Source of the DNA: Tubiluchus corallicola
Taxonomy: Eukaryota; Priapulida; Priapulimorpha; Priapulimorphida; Tubiluchidae
NCBI GenBank assembly: GCA_030141605.1
Contig: JAQGDQ010000771.1
Location: 1 to 64,000 of the forward strand
Reading direction: 5' to 3'
Length of the DNA stretch: 64,000 nt
Shown here in pieces: positions 43,341 to 54,645 of the stretch; positions within the stretch are counted from its first letter, which is position 1; the number at the start of each line of letters is the position of its first letter. The translations under genes were made by a program, and so were the position numbers. A model generated the notes under the pieces. That model did not search any database and was not told the origin of the DNA. It saw only the letters and a program-made list of their open reading frames with translations.

Positions 43341-45830
43341 TTCTTTATTTGTCATAAAAACGGTTCCCTCATTATAATAAAATTGAGTTAGCCTCAGCGT
43401 AATGTTAAAATAACAACACTGTTCAAGACAAATGCGTCCAGTGCATACTAAAAAACTAAAGTGCAAACTATATACAATATAATGAACATATTTACAAATA
43501 CCATATTAAAATATTTTTACAAACAATTATAGGAAAGTACATTAAATTTTACATTACATAGTGCACACTATTTATACATTTAACATAACGAAACACGAAA
43601 CTAACATAACACGTATTACATTACATAATTTTTTTTAAAAAATTTCATTTTTAATCATTATATGGAGTCAGGGGCGGGGGTAGATGAAAGTGGAGTCCGT
43701 GTAATTAGTATCAGATGCACAATGTGGAAGTTGAAACCTGTTATATTGATATTCTTTTAATTTCTTTTTAAAGTGGTGGAGAGATTCTATTTGTTTTATT
43801 TCACTGGGTAGTAAGTTCCATAAATGTATGGCCTGTTTTGATATAGAGTTATTTCCAAATTTATTGTTTACTGTAATTTGCTTTAAATTGTATGGTCTAG
43901 TGTTCAATGTGGTATCAGGAATAAATGCTAAGGGATTGTTTATAAATGGAATGCTCAGTTTATTTATATATTTATAAAGAAATATCAGTGTTTTGTAATC
44001 TCGATAGGCTTCTAGTATTGGTATTTTTGTGGACGTTCTTAAGCTTGTTGCAGAAGCAGCATGTTGTTTAGCAGTTTTGTTAGAGTAGCCATGAATTAAT
44101 CTAAGTGCGTAGTTTTGCATTGTATTTAGTTTTCTAAAGTTTTCATATTTAACGTTTTGAAGTAAAGTGCAACCATATAGATAATGTGGTAATATTAGAC
44201 TTTTGTAGATGAGAATTTTTTTTTTCTTGGTTAGATGGCCTCTGGTTTGGCGTAAGAATGTCGTGCTTAATGCCATCTTGTTGTGTATTTGATGAAACTG
44301 TTCATCCCAAGTGAGTTTATTGTCGACAGTAATGCGTAAAAATTTTACAGTTTTTGCTTGTTCTATGGAACAGTCACCTACTTTTAGTGTTGCATTAGAA
44401 GTAATGTCATTGGATTTGGGTGATATTACCATAAATTCTGTCTTATCATCATTCATTTTTAAACCAAAATAGTTAAATGCTGCATTTATATTTGTTATGT
44501 CTTTTTCTAGATTATTTTTTGATGTTAGAAAGTCTGCGTGTGCTGTATAGAGTGTTGTATCATCGGCATATTGTGTTAAGTCTGAATTATGTAAAACTAA
44601 ATGAATTTTATTAACGTATAAACAAAAGAGTAATGGACCTAATATCGTACCTTGTGGGATGCCTCTCTGTGGTGTGTCCCATGTTGAAAAAGTGTGTTTG
44701 TTCAGTTTGACTCTTTGTTTTCTAATGTGTAGGTAATTATTAATTACTTTGAGAGAAGTATAATCGAATCCTAATTGGCGTAAGTTGTCTAGTAGTAAAT
44801 TGTGATCGAGGCTGTCAAAAGCTTTACTTAGATCTAAAAATGCTGCTGTTATATATTTATTTTTATTTAAGTTGTAACGCCACTTTTCAGTGGCATCAAT
44901 TATCGCGTCTATTGTAGAATGTAGTTTTCTAAAACCAAATTGATGATTTGACAGTAACTTATTATTTTCAATGTAATGGTTTATTTGGTTGTAGATAACT
45001 CTTTCAAATACTTTGGCTAGTACGTGCACTACTGAGATTGGTCTGTAGTTTTTAGCATCATCTTTAGCATCTTTCTTGTGTATTGGAGTTATGTTTGCTT
45101 GTTTACACACTGCTGGAAATTCTGAGCGCATTAAGACTTGGTTTGTGATATATGTTAGATGAGGAGTAATGATGCTGGCACAGTCTTTTAAGATCTTTAT
45201 TGGCATGTCTGAGGGTCCACTTCCTTTATTTATATTTAAACTGTTTAATATTCTAAAGATGTCGTATTCTGTGACGCTAGTAAATGAGAAAGTGGATTGT
45301 ATTACTGATTGGTTTTTGTATATATTGTGTATATTTGCATTATGTTGGTGTGGCAAGTTGTCAAATTTTCCGAGATTGATAAATGTGGAATTTAATTTGT
45401 TAGCAATGTCAACTGGATCAGATATTATACTGTCATTTTCTCGTAAACTATTTATTTGTAATTGATCGTTTCTGTATCTGTTAAGTACGTCATTAATTAA
45501 ACGCCATTTTTGTTTAGGTGTAGTTGCATCATTGCATTTATTAATATAATATTTATTTTTGAGTTTCCTGTTGTAGCTATTAAATTTATTTCGTGCCTTT
45601 TTGTAATTATTGTAATTGCTTTTACCTTTTAAATGTAAATATGTTCTATATAATTCATTTTTATTGTGTCTTAGTTTTGCGAGTTCTGTATCCGCCCAAG
45701 GGCAGGCAGATTTTGCATTAAATTGCTGCTGATGTATTTTAATTTTTTTATACGGTGCATAGATATCCAGGCAGTATTCCATATTATTTATTAATGTGTT
45801 TATTTGCATGTCAATGTCAGTCGTTTGCCG
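43299..45830 (-). mobile_element. Non-LTR retrotransposon (LINE), 5'-truncated, with intact RT region
   Basis: On the - strand the copy starts inside ORF2 (about 45830), after the endonuclease domain. It carries the uninterrupted 713-codon frame to 43668, then a 3' UTR of about 330 bp ending GACAAATAAAGAATTAATAT, and a (TA)n tail of about 40 bp (43299-43338). No target duplication could be identified. At its 5' junction GTTTGC(CGTTTGC) motifs are repeated three times (45828-45880). Confidence 0.88.
43668..45809 (-). CDS. LINE ORF2 C-terminal part: reverse transcriptase (713 codons, no stop)
   Basis: Reverse-transcriptase motifs occur in order. KQANITPIHKK (about 236) and NYRPISVV (254) are followed by FGFRKLHSTIDAI (291) and motif A, AAFLDLSKAFDSLDH (322-336). 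Motif B is RGIPQGTILGPLLF (382-395), and the catalytic YADD is at 414-417. FGLKMNDDKTEFMV, LTWDEQF and a C-terminal LWNLLPSEIKQIESL complete it. It belongs to the CR1/Jockey-like superclade; the exact clade is undetermined. The N-terminal endonuclease is missing, so this copy cannot be autonomous. The open frame suggests a fairly recent insertion. The first Met is simply the first in frame; coding extends upstream to about 45829. Confidence 0.93.
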   Translation of the reverse strand: MQINTLINNMEYCLDIYAPYKKIKIHQQQFNAKSACPWADTELAKLRHNKNELYRTYLHLKGKSNYNNYKKARNKFNSYNRKLKNKYYINKCNDATTPKQKWRLINDVLNRYRNDQLQINSLRENDSIISDPVDIANKLNSTFINLGKFDNLPHQHNANIHNIYKNQSVIQSTFSFTSVTEYDIFRILNSLNINKGSGPSDMPIKILKDCASIITPHLTYITNQVLMRSEFPAVCKQANITPIHKKDAKDDAKNYRPISVVHVLAKVFERVIYNQINHYIENNKLLSNHQFGFRKLHSTIDAIIDATEKWRYNLNKNKYITAAFLDLSKAFDSLDHNLLLDNLRQLGFDYTSLKVINNYLHIRKQRVKLNKHTFSTWDTPQRGIPQGTILGPLLFCLYVNKIHLVLHNSDLTQYADDTTLYTAHADFLTSKNNLEKDITNINAAFNYFGLKMNDDKTEFMVISPKSNDITSNATLKVGDCSIEQAKTVKFLRITVDNKLTWDEQFHQIHNKMALSTTFLRQTRGHLTKKKKILIYKSLILPHYLYGCTLLQNVKYENFRKLNTMQNYALRLIHGYSNKTAKQHAASATSLRTSTKIPILEAYRDYKTLIFLYKYINKLSIPFINNPLAFIPDTTLNTRPYNLKQITVNNKFGNNSISKQAIHLWNLLPSEIKQIESLHHFKKKLKEYQYNRFQLPHCASDTNYTDSTFIYPRP

Positions 45831-45834
45831 TTTG

Positions 45835-46725
45835 CAAACACCGTTTGCAATTTAAAACACCGTTTGCCGTTTCCACGTAAGGTTGGAAATCTTACGTGAC
45901 GTCACAACATGAAAATTGTTTAAAAACTTATTACATGAATGAGACAAGCATCACGGCTAAATAGATATCTTTATAGAGTTACTTCCTGAGTGAGTTTCAC
46001 TGATTACCAAAATAGTACGCGTTCTACACAGATGCAGGTGTGTGTGTATACGTTGATAACATTGCATAACAGTACGTACATGTATAACTCTTATCTTACG
46101 AAACGAAGTCATAAATTCTGATAGAAAATGTCCTAAAATCATTCAGGCGAAAACATATGAATTTAAATTATGTTAATTAAAATTTTACGGGCACTTCGTG
46201 TCGCATAAATAACAGTTCGTTTAACAAGTTAGGCAATTCGAACAAGCCACAGATGAGAGCTCTGTAAATCTTGTGTTGGTACGGAAGGAAATTTCACAAC
46301 GGGGGGGGGGTGAAAAACACAAGTTTAAGGTTAATGTTTTTTTTACTTGACAAAAGTGCGGATACGTTCAAATATCCTCTTAAATTTTCAGAAATTCAAA
46401 AAAAATAATGACGATGTTCTATTTTTTTCTTCTGATAAACATATCTGTAAACATTGTCTGTACACTGGTGAACAGTGCAAAACAATTTACGAGGATTTAC
46501 TAAACCAAATTTGATTGCAGAAAGCCAGAAACTATTATTAACTCAAAAAGCTACGAACAAAACATTTGCCGTACCACAAATGCTTTAATGGCAGCCGGTA
46601 CAAAGGTGGTGCAGAATGTTAGCGATTTTTGAAATCCAAACCTTGAATGATTATAAAACAAATTATCTGCCCTGGAAATAACTCACTCTTTGCCTTGAAA
46701 ATGCTCAGTTGGTTTGCCCTGCAAA
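45835..46725. other. Intergenic, no gene seen
   Basis: Unique sequence after the LINE 5' junction, including a poly-G run at about 46302-46312. TTACGTGACGTCAC near 45893-45906 contains CRE-like sequence but no gene is attached. Confidence 0.5.
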
Positions 46726-47204
46726 GGCTACCACCCCCACCCCCCGGCAGACCCCTGCGATCTCGTACGCGTATGCAACCCTACCACCTCCGAATGTAGA
46801 AATATGAAACAATAGGCTACCCACAATTATTAGTTTGGTAAACATGAATTCAATATGCCAGGCACAGCTCGCTGTAAGTTTACCAAAGGCTACCATCCCC
46901 ACCCCACAGACCCCTCCGATCTCGTACGCGTATGCAACCCTACCACCTCCGAATGTAGAAATATGAAACAATAGGCTACCCACAATTATTAGTTTGGTAA
47001 ACATGAATTCAATATGCCAGGCACAGCTCGCTGTAAGTTTGTCAAAGGCTACCATCCCCACCCCACAGACGCCCTCCGATCTCGTACGCGTATGCAACCC
47101 TACCACCTCCGAATGTAGAAATATGAAACAATAGGCTACCCACAATTATTAGTTTGGTAAACATGAATTCAATATGCCAGGCACAGCTCGCTGTAAGTTT
47201 ACCA
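46726..47204. repeat. Three-copy tandem repeat of about 160 bp
   Basis: Units start at about 46726, 46886 and 47044, each with AAAGGCTACCAYCCCCACCC, CTCGTACGCGTATGCAACCC, TACCACCTCCGAATGTAGAA and GCCAGGCACAGCTCGCTGTA. The copies are nearly identical apart from the C-rich start. Frames open on - are a by-product. Confidence 0.95.
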
Positions 47205-48136
47205 AAGGCTTTATTGGCTCTGCAACATTTGAGCTTCAAGCAAGAGATACTCTCCATAATAATAGCATGATGACTCAGTCAGTAATCAATACTGAGCACA
47301 CAAGAGAAACCTTTGCACTCATAGTATCCAGTCTATTCTGTCTACCCTTTTCTACATTTCACATCAGTTTAACGCATACATGTCATTTAAACAAAATTAA
47401 TTTTTGTATGAATTTTAAACTAATTAATTAATATGCAATTAAAAACTATAAATTACGTTTTTGCAGTATTTCGATTCACAACACGTTTTTAAAAATACTT
47501 TGTTGAAATAGATGATTAAAAACAGTTACAAGAACATAATATGAAGAAAATACAGCATCTACTTATCCGAGAATTTTGAATGTATTTACCTATATTATGA
47601 TACATTCAGTATTAGTTCTTATACAGGATTTTGAGATAAGTTTTTAGGTACTACTCACAAAAATTTGAAGTCAATCATTTGTCTAATTTTCGAGCCAGTA
47701 GTTTTCAAAATTAATTTTAAAAGTTAATGTTTATTTTTATAAGATTTAAGAAAATTATTTTATAATTTCAATTTTATTTTTTGAGCTTTCGGAGTCATAA
47801 AACATCGACAGGATAATGAAAGTCACGCATGAAATTGTACAAGTGACTGTAGTGCATAACACGCGTTACATAATTACACGTACATGGCTGCACTATTGCA
47901 GGTGTGAGGTCAAGTAACAAGACACTTTTTGCCACAATACCTGAATGTATTCGTGCGAAATAAACTTGAATTGAACTTCACAAAACTTTTCAAATTCGTA
48001 GAAATACCATTGATATATGATATCACTAATACATAAAATATACTAAATATTTACCAGTACTGATTAAAGTTTCTTGATTCTGTGCGTTCTCTACGACAAA
48101 GATACAATTTGTTCTACATAAAAAACACTAGCTAAA
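47205..48136. other. Intergenic, no gene seen
   Basis: AT-rich. AATAAACTTGAATTGAACTT at about 47960-47980 (+) resembles a LINE or SINE 3' tail, but no body is recognisable. Confidence 0.5.
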
Positions 48137-49868
48137 TTCTATAGCTAGTGTACAGCAAGTACAAGATAAGAACGTCACAATGTAAGTACTATAGCCAGTG
48201 TACAGCAAGGACATCACAATCTAAATACTATAGCTAGTGTACAGCAAGTACAACGCAAGAACGTCACAATGTAAATACTATAGCTAGTGTACAGCAAGGA
48301 CAATCACAAGAACGTCACAATGTAAATACTATAGCTACTGTACAGCAAGTACAACGCGAGAACATCACAATGTACATACTATAGCTAGTGTACAGCAAGT
48401 ACAACGCAAGAACGTCACAATGTAAATACTATAGCTACTGTACAGCAAGTACAACACAAGAACGTCACAATGTAAATACTATAGCTACTGTACAGCAAGT
48501 ACAACACAAGAACGTCACAATGTAAATACTATAGCTACTGTACAGCAAGTACAACACAAGAACGTCACAATGTAAATACTATAGCTAGTGTACAGCAAGT
48601 ACAACACAAGAACGTCACAATGTAATTACTATAGCTACTGTACAGCAAGTACAACACAAGAACGTCACAATGTAAATACTATAGCTAGTGTACAGCAAGT
48701 ACAACACAAGAACGTCACAATGTAATTACTATAGCTAGTGTACAGCAAGTACAACACAAGAACGTCACAATGTAAATACTATAGCTAGTGTACAGCAAGT
48801 ACAACACAAGAACGTCACAATGTAAATACTATAGCTAGTGTACAGCAAGTACAAGATAAGAACGTCACAATGTAAATACTATAGCTAGTGTACAGCAAGT
48901 ACAACACAAGAACGTCACAATGTAAATACTATAGCTAGTGTACAGCAAGTAAAACACAAGAACGTCACAATGTAATTACTATAGCTAGTGTACAGCAAGT
49001 ACAACACAAGAACGTCACAATCTAAATACTATAGCTAGTGTACAGCAAGGACAATCACAAGAACGTCACAATGTAAATACTATAGCTACTGTACAGCAAG
49101 TACAACGCGAGAACGTCACAATCTAAATACTATAGCTAGTGTACAGCAAGGACAATCACAAGAACGTCACAATGTACATACTATAGCTACTGTACAGCAA
49201 GTACAACACAAGAACGTCACAATGTACATACTATAGCTAGTGTACAGCAAGTACAATCACAAGAACGTCACAATGTAAATACTATAGCTAGTGTACAGCA
49301 AGTACAACACAAGAACGTCACAATGTAAATACTATAGCTAGTGTACAGCAAGTACAACACAAGAACGTCACAATGTAAATACTATAGCTAGTGTACAGCA
49401 AGTACAACGCAAGACGTCACAATGTAAATACTATAGCTAGTGTACAGCAAGTACAACACAAGAACGTCACAATGTAAATACTATAGCTAGTGTACAGCAA
49501 GTACAACGCAAGACGTCACAATGTAAATACTATAGCTAGTGTACAGCAAGTACAACGCAAGAACGTCACAATGTACATACTATAGCTAGTGTACAGCAAG
49601 TACAACGCAAGAACGTCACAATGTAAATACTATAGCTAGTGTACAGCAAGTACAACACAAGAACGTCACAATGTAGATACTATAGCTAGTGTACAGCAAG
49701 TACAATACAAAAAGGTCACAATATAAATACTATAGATAGTGTACAGCAAGTACAATACAAGAACGTCACAATGTAAATACTATAGCTAGTGTACAGCAAG
49801 TACAACGCAAGAACGTCACAATGTAAATACTATAGCCAGTGTACAGCAAGTAAAACACGAGAACGTCA
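48137..49868. repeat. 50-bp minisatellite, about 35 units
   Basis: The unit is CTATAGCTAGTGTACAGCAA + GTACAACACAAGAACGTCAC + AATGTAAATA. Recurrent variants are GCTACTG, ACAACGC, GGACAATCAC and ATGTACATA. Some neighbouring combinations repeat, suggesting block duplication. Confidence 0.97.
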
Positions 49869-50398
49869 CTCTAACCCCATTTCAGTTCACATTAATCACA
49901 GTATAATTTTCCCATGACAGTACAAACTACTATAACGACGTGTACGCGTATTATGCTCATTATTTACAAAGATAAGATCAGCAAGCATTGTGTGTTGGAG
50001 AAAAACCGGATGAAAAACAGCCGCCATTATAGCTGTGCTTGATGAGGCTTGCAACTCGCAGAGGTAATACAAATGTACAGTAAATATCATCTCTCGCTGG
50101 TCTGATTACAAGTTTGATTTTCAAAAAATTTCTGCTTTACAAAATTACAGGGCGCGCGGGACGCTAGACGTCTGGGATGAGATGATTTTACGATAACCCT
50201 TTGACTCGACTAATGATTAATTGAACTGGCGAACTAACGATCAGAAATTTCATTTTACCCAGCAACGATGCGAAACAATTTTTCACTCACTATTAAGATT
50301 AATCATAAATATAACACGAAATGTTATCATTCGATTCGATTATCGACACTAAACTAATCAAATGCAAATTTTTGACTAGGTAGCAATTATTGTACGCA
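49869..50398. other. Intergenic, no gene seen
   Basis: Unique sequence. No feature could be supported. Confidence 0.6.
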
Positions 50399-50870
50399 AA
50401 GGTAAAAGTTGATTAATTGCATTATTAACCCAAAGTGTTTTTATCATTTCATAACAATTTTGGCCTGTATTTCACATAAAATCTAAATGCAATTTTTAGT
50501 TTAATCAAGATTGACCTTATTTTGTTGCCCGCTAATTAAATTACATGCATATTCTTTTCTCTGGATTATATAGAAATGTCATAATTTTAAAAATTACTAA
50601 TGTTTCCTAAATTAAACTGATAACATTAATGCCCACCAGTATCTAAAAAATCTTTTCATCTATATTCGGTAAAGGATAGCAGACTAGGTGACTTTATAGT
50701 CTTTTCGCTATCCTTTCTCTAGTTCTAGATCTATCTATTCATTTTAACCAATCTTGAAAACTTATTAGAGATTCTTTTATTAATCATGTTTTATTGTAAC
50801 ACTATAAAGAGATAAATAAATTGAAATTGAATTGAAAAAAATTGAAATGAATTGAATTGCAAGTCACTCA
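50399..50870 (+). mobile_element. Dispersed repeat R, copy 1 (probable LINE 3' end)
   Basis: AAAAGTTGATTAATTGCATT onward through CTATCCTTTCTCTAGTTCTA to GAGATAAATAAATTGAAATT is repeated at 51926-52360 at high identity. It contains an inverted repeat, AAAGGATAGC...GCTATCCTTT, and ends in an AATAAA-plus-AT-rich tail, as LINE 3' ends do. No protein part. Confidence 0.7.
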
Positions 50871-50894
50871 TTTGTAAGTTGCTCAATCAGTGGG

Positions 50895-50895
50895 C

Positions 50896-50937
<42 letters not shown>
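50895..50937. repeat. (ATT)n microsatellite
   Basis: About 14 uninterrupted ATT triplets. Confidence 0.97.
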
Positions 50938-51059
50938 GACGTCAGTTTCTGAAATTTAAATACCGAAACGGTAGTTGAGCGTACGCACACTAGTTACACT
51001 AAACTGTGCAGTAAACCACCATGATAAATTAGACTTGATTAATTCACAAAAGATCACAG

Positions 51060-51260
51060 CACAATGTGAACTTTATTTTTACATCATCAGCATCACCATA
51101 CGCCCATTACGTCACCTGTAGACATTTGGGCAGGCAAAATTCTAATAAAAAGAAATCTGCTCTCAAGACAGGCAAACACAGCAGTAATTCAGGAAAAAAC
51201 TAGACACTGCTTTGAAAGTAGCTTATCAGCACCACTTCCGAGCTTTTATTTATGCAGTTC
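51060..51260 (+). repeat. Inverted-repeat arm, left
   Basis: The reverse complement of 52590-52790 matches this stretch block by block: GGGCAGGCARAATTYTAA, AGAAATCTGCTCTCAAGACA, GCAGTAATYCAG, AAAAAACTAGACACTGCT and TCAGCACCAYTTCCG. The spacer is about 1.3 kb. They are probably two opposite-facing copies of one small transposon. Confidence 0.8.
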
Positions 51261-51676
51261 AATTCAAACTTTATACCAAAATGCAACATAAAAGCGAGAG
51301 GGGGTATTTATACAACGTCTCACTGCAATAAGCTCATACATCCACGCTAAAAACAGAAACATTTTAAAAATCAGAAAAAAAACAAGTACAAACTTCCTCA
51401 ACCCACAAGTCTACAATAAAGTTATTCGCAATCACTTGCAAAGTGCCGACAAATTAACTTTAGTCAACTACGTACCAACCGGGTGTTTATTTTCACACCT
51501 GTAATTACTTACTCGACAAGTGGTCTTACGGGAAGCGGGATCTACAGGAAGTCGATCTGCATCCGGGATTTGTTTCGGCACCGATAAGGCAAAGCAAGGC
51601 TCGTTCACATTACGAGTGTTTAGACACTGATTTTAAACGCACTTACGATCTTCTGAAAACAAAATCGCACGCGAAG

Positions 51677-51755
51677 ATGAGTGTCAGCAGCAAGGCAGAC
51701 AGCAGTGTTGCTACAGGGCGTACAGATTACAACTGGACGGAGCAGCGTATTCCCA
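51677..51755 (+). CDS. Possible isolated first coding exon, gene unknown
   Basis: ATG at 51677 opens MSVSSKADSSVATGRTDYNW + TEQRIP, followed by a perfect donor GTAAGT-like site (51756). The stretch 51500-51760 is clearly less AT-rich than its surroundings and contains ETS-like CAGGAAGT. Without splicing, the frame runs to 51913. I recognise no family and find no partner exon downstream, so this may be a duplicated exon fragment or chance. Confidence 0.25.
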
Positions 51756-51925
51756 GTAAGTTGAACAAACTACGCAGTTCCAAAAGCCTCGAGGCAAATC
51801 GACTAAAGATTCTGCACATAGTGACCATTGTTAAACCGCTGAAGACCAAAGCTTACTACTATTGGTTACACAAAGGATGTTACAGCCATATTAACAATGA
51901 AAATATTGCTTGAAATCAACAATGA

Positions 51926-52360
51926 AAAGTTGATTAATTGCATTATTAACCCAAAGTGTTTTTATCATTTCATAACAATTTTGGCACATAAAATCTAAAT
52001 GCTATTTTTAGTTTAATCAAGATTGACCTTATTTTGTTGCCCGCTAATTAAAGTACGTGTATTTCTTTACTCAGGATTACTTAATTACTTTATATAGCAA
52101 ATGTCATAATTTTAAAATTATTAATGTTTCCTAAATTAAACTGATAACATTAATGCCCACCAGTGTCTAAAAAATCTTTTTATCTATATTCGGTAAGGAT
52201 AGCAGACTTAGTGACTTTATAGTCTTTTCGCTATCCTTTCTCTAGTTCTAGATCTATCCATACATTTAACCATTCTTCAAAACTTATTAGTGATTCTTTT
52301 ATTAATCATGTTTTATTGTAGTATTATAAAGAGATAAATAAATTAAAATAGAGTTGAAAA
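51926..52360 (+). mobile_element. Dispersed repeat R, copy 2
   Basis: Same orientation and extent as 50399-50870, with small indels (it lacks CTGTATTTCA and adds TTACTTAATTACTTTATATA-like sequence). The internal inverted repeat GGATAGCAGACTT...GCTATCC is retained. Confidence 0.7.
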
Positions 52361-52589
52361 GATTTATCGTCAGTTGCAATACAGGTTGATGAAAGCAGAT
52401 GTTCTCTGGTAAACACAGGATGACATTATGCGTGATAACAAATCACTTGCAATATGAATTCGCATGACTTACAAATTAAAATGTTGTAATGTCTCAGTCC
52501 CAGGACAAAAGGTTTTTAATACATCAGTCATTTAGCAACACAATTCGCTGCAAACTTTAAAAGATTAGAGGATCACGAAGAGCACCCAT

Positions 52590-52790
52590 ATTACCACTTC
52601 CTGAAACGCCGTCAGTTTCAAACGGAAATGGTGCTGACAAGCCACTGGCGTAGCAGTGTCTAGTTTTTTGCTGGATTACTGCTGCGTTTACCTGTCTTGA
52701 GAGCAGATTTCTGTTTTAAAATTCTGCCTGCCCAATGTTTACAATTGACGTAACGGGCTTATGATGATGATGATGGTGATGATGATGATG
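52590..52790 (-). repeat. Inverted-repeat arm, right
   Basis: Partner of 51060-51260 in opposite orientation. Its outer side carries an expanded (GAT)n run (52758-52800) where the left arm has ATCATCAGCATCACC, so that triplet tract is part of the repeated element. Confidence 0.8.
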
Positions 52791-52800
52791 ATAACGATGA

Positions 52801-53394
52801 TGATTTTAATAACATTTGATAGGTGAAACTTTATGTGGTTGTAAACAAGTAATTGGAAGTTAGAAAGGTATTTCAATTGCGATATTTTAATTGAGTTTAA
52901 AATGAAGTTAAATAATTCAAGACACTTAAATTCATTCCATCACTACGATAGCCTTGTGCAATTATTCTTACTGCTGCAGCCTGATCATTGCTGCATCCTA
53001 ATAAACTTGTGATTGTCGACAAAAACGTCATGGTTATTTAAAGATACCAGTTAAAAAAGTTTTAATATGGATTTTAGTGCATATCAGTAGCTTAGGTCTA
53101 CTAAGTGTTTTTTATCTCCTGTCTCTTGTTATGTAACTTTGAGGTAAGATAAACTAAAATAATTTATATGTATCCAGATTCTTCTCTTAAAACTATATGT
53201 AACATCACGTTGCTAAATACATCACGCTTAATTTGTTTTAGTGTTGAGCACCATACGGCCGCAAGGCAGAGAGTTCATTCTAAATTTTACATTAAAGAGA
53301 AAACATTGATGATTTTAATAGTCTTGATAATCACCTCAGCATGCTGTCATCTATTATATTAATATTCTTGGTATATATATTTATATATATATAA
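52801..53394. other. Intergenic, no gene seen
   Basis: AT-rich sequence with a short (TA)n at about 53370-53392. Confidence 0.6.
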
Positions 53395-53680
53395 GATTCG
53401 AGGCTACAGCCCGGACGAGGGCACCATTTGTGACGATCTATACATCAAACGAAAGGTCTCGTTCTAGTGTCGTCTCATTGATGGTTTATTTTTCGAATCG
53501 GGCCCACCGGAAGGAACGGGGGGCAAAAAACCTCCAAAATGGCCATTTTTCGGCCGTTTTTTGCAAAAGTTATACGGCTGAGATGTAGAGAACGGGAACG
53601 GGCCGAGGGTGGCGCTGGGTATGGATCTGGCATTAAACTTGTGCATGTACCCGATTCCAAACTATAATGAATATCGGGAC
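53395..53680. other. GC-rich island of unknown nature
   Basis: It stands out sharply from its AT-rich surroundings. It has palindromic words such as AATGGCCATT and CGGCCG, and a proline/glycine-rich frame on the - strand, but I recognise no protein. It starts right after a (TA)n tract. It may be a repeat edge or a piece of a transferred or duplicated sequence. Confidence 0.4.
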
Positions 53681-54189
53681 TGAAACGACTAAATGTGATC
53701 ACGTTCTAATAACAAAAACTATCGCTTATGCGGAAAGACAGTTATTAACCACATGCTATCATGTCCTTAGCGCAAATAATTTTTATGCTTTTTGCTCTAT
53801 AAAACAATTGCACATATGTAAACACTCCACACTATCATTAATGACAGTAACCTCTGCTTCGTGTAACCTATAAAACAACCGGGAACAAAGGGTTAATAGG
53901 ACCAATGTTATCAGTTGAACTCAGCATGGCCCGATTCTATGCCACATATAAATTCTTGGCAAATATAACGTTACTAAATAAATATTTAAAACGGTAATTT
54001 TAGCATCATAACGGCTTACATCACAATACAAACAGTAAACAATATGTGTTTATTTCTCCGCTGCACACGATGAGTTCTCTGAAGTGGCAACGTATCACGT
54101 TTAAAGCTCACAAGTGTACCCAGACGATGTTTTTGTGAAAGGGTTACTGAAAGGGTTTATGGGAAAGTTTCATACCCTACTCCACATAG

Positions 54190-54645
54190 GTCAAACTTGG
54201 ACATTCTGGTTGTCCAGTTTTATCGTCCTTCGCAGGAATGGTCTGCTCTCTTGATTTATCATTTAATTTTGAACAAATGTATATTCTTATTTTTCATTTT
54301 GTATAATTGTCTCTTTATTTTCATTTTCATTATGTCATCAACTTTCACCCATCATTATTCATTCTCATCCTCACTTGTTCACATCCTTTCCTTTCATTTT
54401 TATTCAAACGTAAATAGGCCGGTTACTCGAAATTTCACAGTCAGGGCATTTTCATAAACTTGGCTTCCTTAATACCCTGCAACACAAATCATTTAAATTG
54501 GGCCGTCTAATCATTTTTTCTCAAGATTTGCTTCTTACTGGGTATCTTAGTGTTTGCTAACCACTGAATTATTGTTTGTTTTTTAATGTATTTATTTATT
54601 GTATTTGTGTGACGTAACACAAACAATCTTGAATCTTGAATAATC
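54190..54645 (+). mobile_element. Possible LINE 3' UTR remnant
   Basis: A long pyrimidine-rich stretch followed by TTTATTTATTGTATTTGTGT and a terminal AATCTTGAATCTTGAATAAT resembles the 3' UTR and short-repeat tail of CR1/L2-like elements, as seen on the other strand at 6209-6550. No coding remnant. Confidence 0.35.

Noticed and set aside
45169-45465. 98-codon + strand open frame
   Set aside because: Antisense shadow of the LINE reverse-transcriptase frame.
48137-49868. CRISPR-like array (50-bp period)
   Set aside because: A pure tandem repeat: no unique spacers separate the repeats, and the context is an animal genome. The same reasoning applies to the 30-, 40- and 70-bp arrays.
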